Assembly: GCA_027483425.1 (NCBI GenBank) | Contig: JAIXUR010000058.1 | Location: 1 to 5,791, forward strand | Length of the DNA stretch: 5,791 nucleotides | Direction of reading: 5' to 3' | Origin: Cyanobacteriota bacterium | GTDB lineage: Bacteria > Cyanobacteriota > Cyanobacteriia > Phormidesmidales > Phormidesmidaceae | Shown: piece by piece, positions 5,562 to 5,791 of the stretch | Position numbering within the stretch: position 1 is the first letter of the stretch | Layout of the letters: the number at the start of each line of letters is the position of its first letter | The notes under the pieces: generated by a model | Seen by the model: only the letters and a program-made list of their open reading frames with translations | The model's database searches: none | Told to the model about the DNA's origin: nothing | Made by a program: the position numbers and the translations under genes

Positions 5562-5691
5562 GAGGGTGTTTGAAAAGGGTTGTCCCAGGTCTGATTTGCC
5601 ACCAAGAGACAGCAAAAACGCTGATTTTTGAGGACATTAGCCTACGGCCTAGGTATAACCTGAGACGCTCTTTGACTTTTCAAACACCCTC
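5562..5691. mobile_element. MITE-like non-autonomous element, copy 2
   Basis: This 130-bp element has perfect 16-bp inverted ends, GAGGGTGTTTGAAAAG at 5562-5577 and its reverse complement at 5676-5691. A direct TCA flanks both sides (5559-5561 and 5692-5694), a plausible 3-bp target duplication of the TNA type known for the IS1031 group of IS5-family elements. There is no internal ORF of note. ATAACCT (5655-5661) sits 14 nt inside the right TIR, exactly as in inverted copy 1. Just inside the left end, GTCC, GGT and CTGA blocks also align with copy 1 read backwards. The perfect TIRs and clean TCA flanks suggest this copy is younger. It ends 88 bp upstream of the next start codon. Confidence 0.8.
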
Positions 5692-5735
5692 TCAGGGTAG
5701 GTAAACCACCCCAAACCTGCATACCCCAAACCTTC

Positions 5736-5741
5736 TACAAT
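5736..5741 (+). promoter_or_regulatory. Possible -10 box for the gene starting at 5780
   Basis: TACAAT matches the TATAAT consensus at 5 of 6 positions and lies in a locally AT-rich stretch (5733-5760), 38 bp before the ATG. No good -35 is found 16-18 bp upstream (CAAACCT region), so it may be activator-dependent or spurious. Confidence 0.35.
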
Positions 5742-5779
5742 AATTACTAAGCAATATTAAGGGAAGACTGGGGCAGCCG

Positions 5780-5791
5780 ATGGTAGACCAA
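5780..5791 (+). CDS. Start of a further gene, 3'-truncated by the window edge
   Basis: ATG GTA GAC CAA (MVDQ) runs off the window. Upstream in frame there is a stop (TAA, 5741-5743) and no other ATG, GTG or TTG, so 5780 is the first available start. A purine-rich AAGGGAAG (5759-5766) may serve as ribosome-binding site, although its spacing of 13 nt is long. A TACAAT -10-like box lies upstream. It would be divergent from the peptidase-like gene. Four codons give no clue to function. Confidence 0.4.

Noticed and set aside
4525..5691. Composite transposon with a passenger system
   Set aside because: No transposase is present, and the single intervening gene carries a HIP1 site like the host chromosome. 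It is kept only as a finding about the paired MITEs.

Overview
The window looks like ordinary chromosomal DNA of a GC-rich cyanobacterium. Seven perfect copies of the HIP1 octamer GCGATCGC occur in 5.8 kb (about 0.1 expected by chance). The gene content also fits: a cyanobacterial-type CobH/CbiC, a secreted pentapeptide-repeat protein with a CxxC after the signal peptide, and a SulP-STAS-cNMP transporter. A Leptolyngbya-like filamentous genus is possible, but that is inference only.

Layout. Bases 1-680 (+) are the 3' two-thirds of a PLP-dependent low-specificity threonine aldolase, cut by the window edge. A C-rich tract follows whose minus strand is a textbook G-quadruplex motif. Precorrin-8X methylmutase, a B12-ring enzyme, is at 796-1416 (+). 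It converges with a large minus-strand transporter gene (1579-3816). The gap between them is filled by a long imperfect inverted repeat whose right arm contains the transporter's stop codon. Upstream of the transporter on the same strand lie a secreted pentapeptide-repeat protein (3931-4485) and a small HExxH zinc metallopeptidase-like protein (4720-5379). The last four codons of the window (5780-5791, +) probably begin another gene, divergent from the peptidase.

Mobile DNA. Two MITE-like elements, 4525-4669 and 5562-5691, share 16-bp GAGGGTGTTTGAAAAG ends and subterminal sequence in opposite orientations. They appear to be diverged copies of one family. The first lies 39 bp upstream of the likely pentapeptide start codon. 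The second lies in the peptidase/next-gene divergent intergenic region.

Functionally the genes do not form an obvious pathway or defence system, and I see no convincing undescribed multi-gene system. The best leads are a Tyr in place of the usual catalytic His in the CobH-type protein, a transporter cNMP domain lacking the phosphate-binding Arg, the paired MITEs, the G4 tract, and the palindromic element between the convergent genes.
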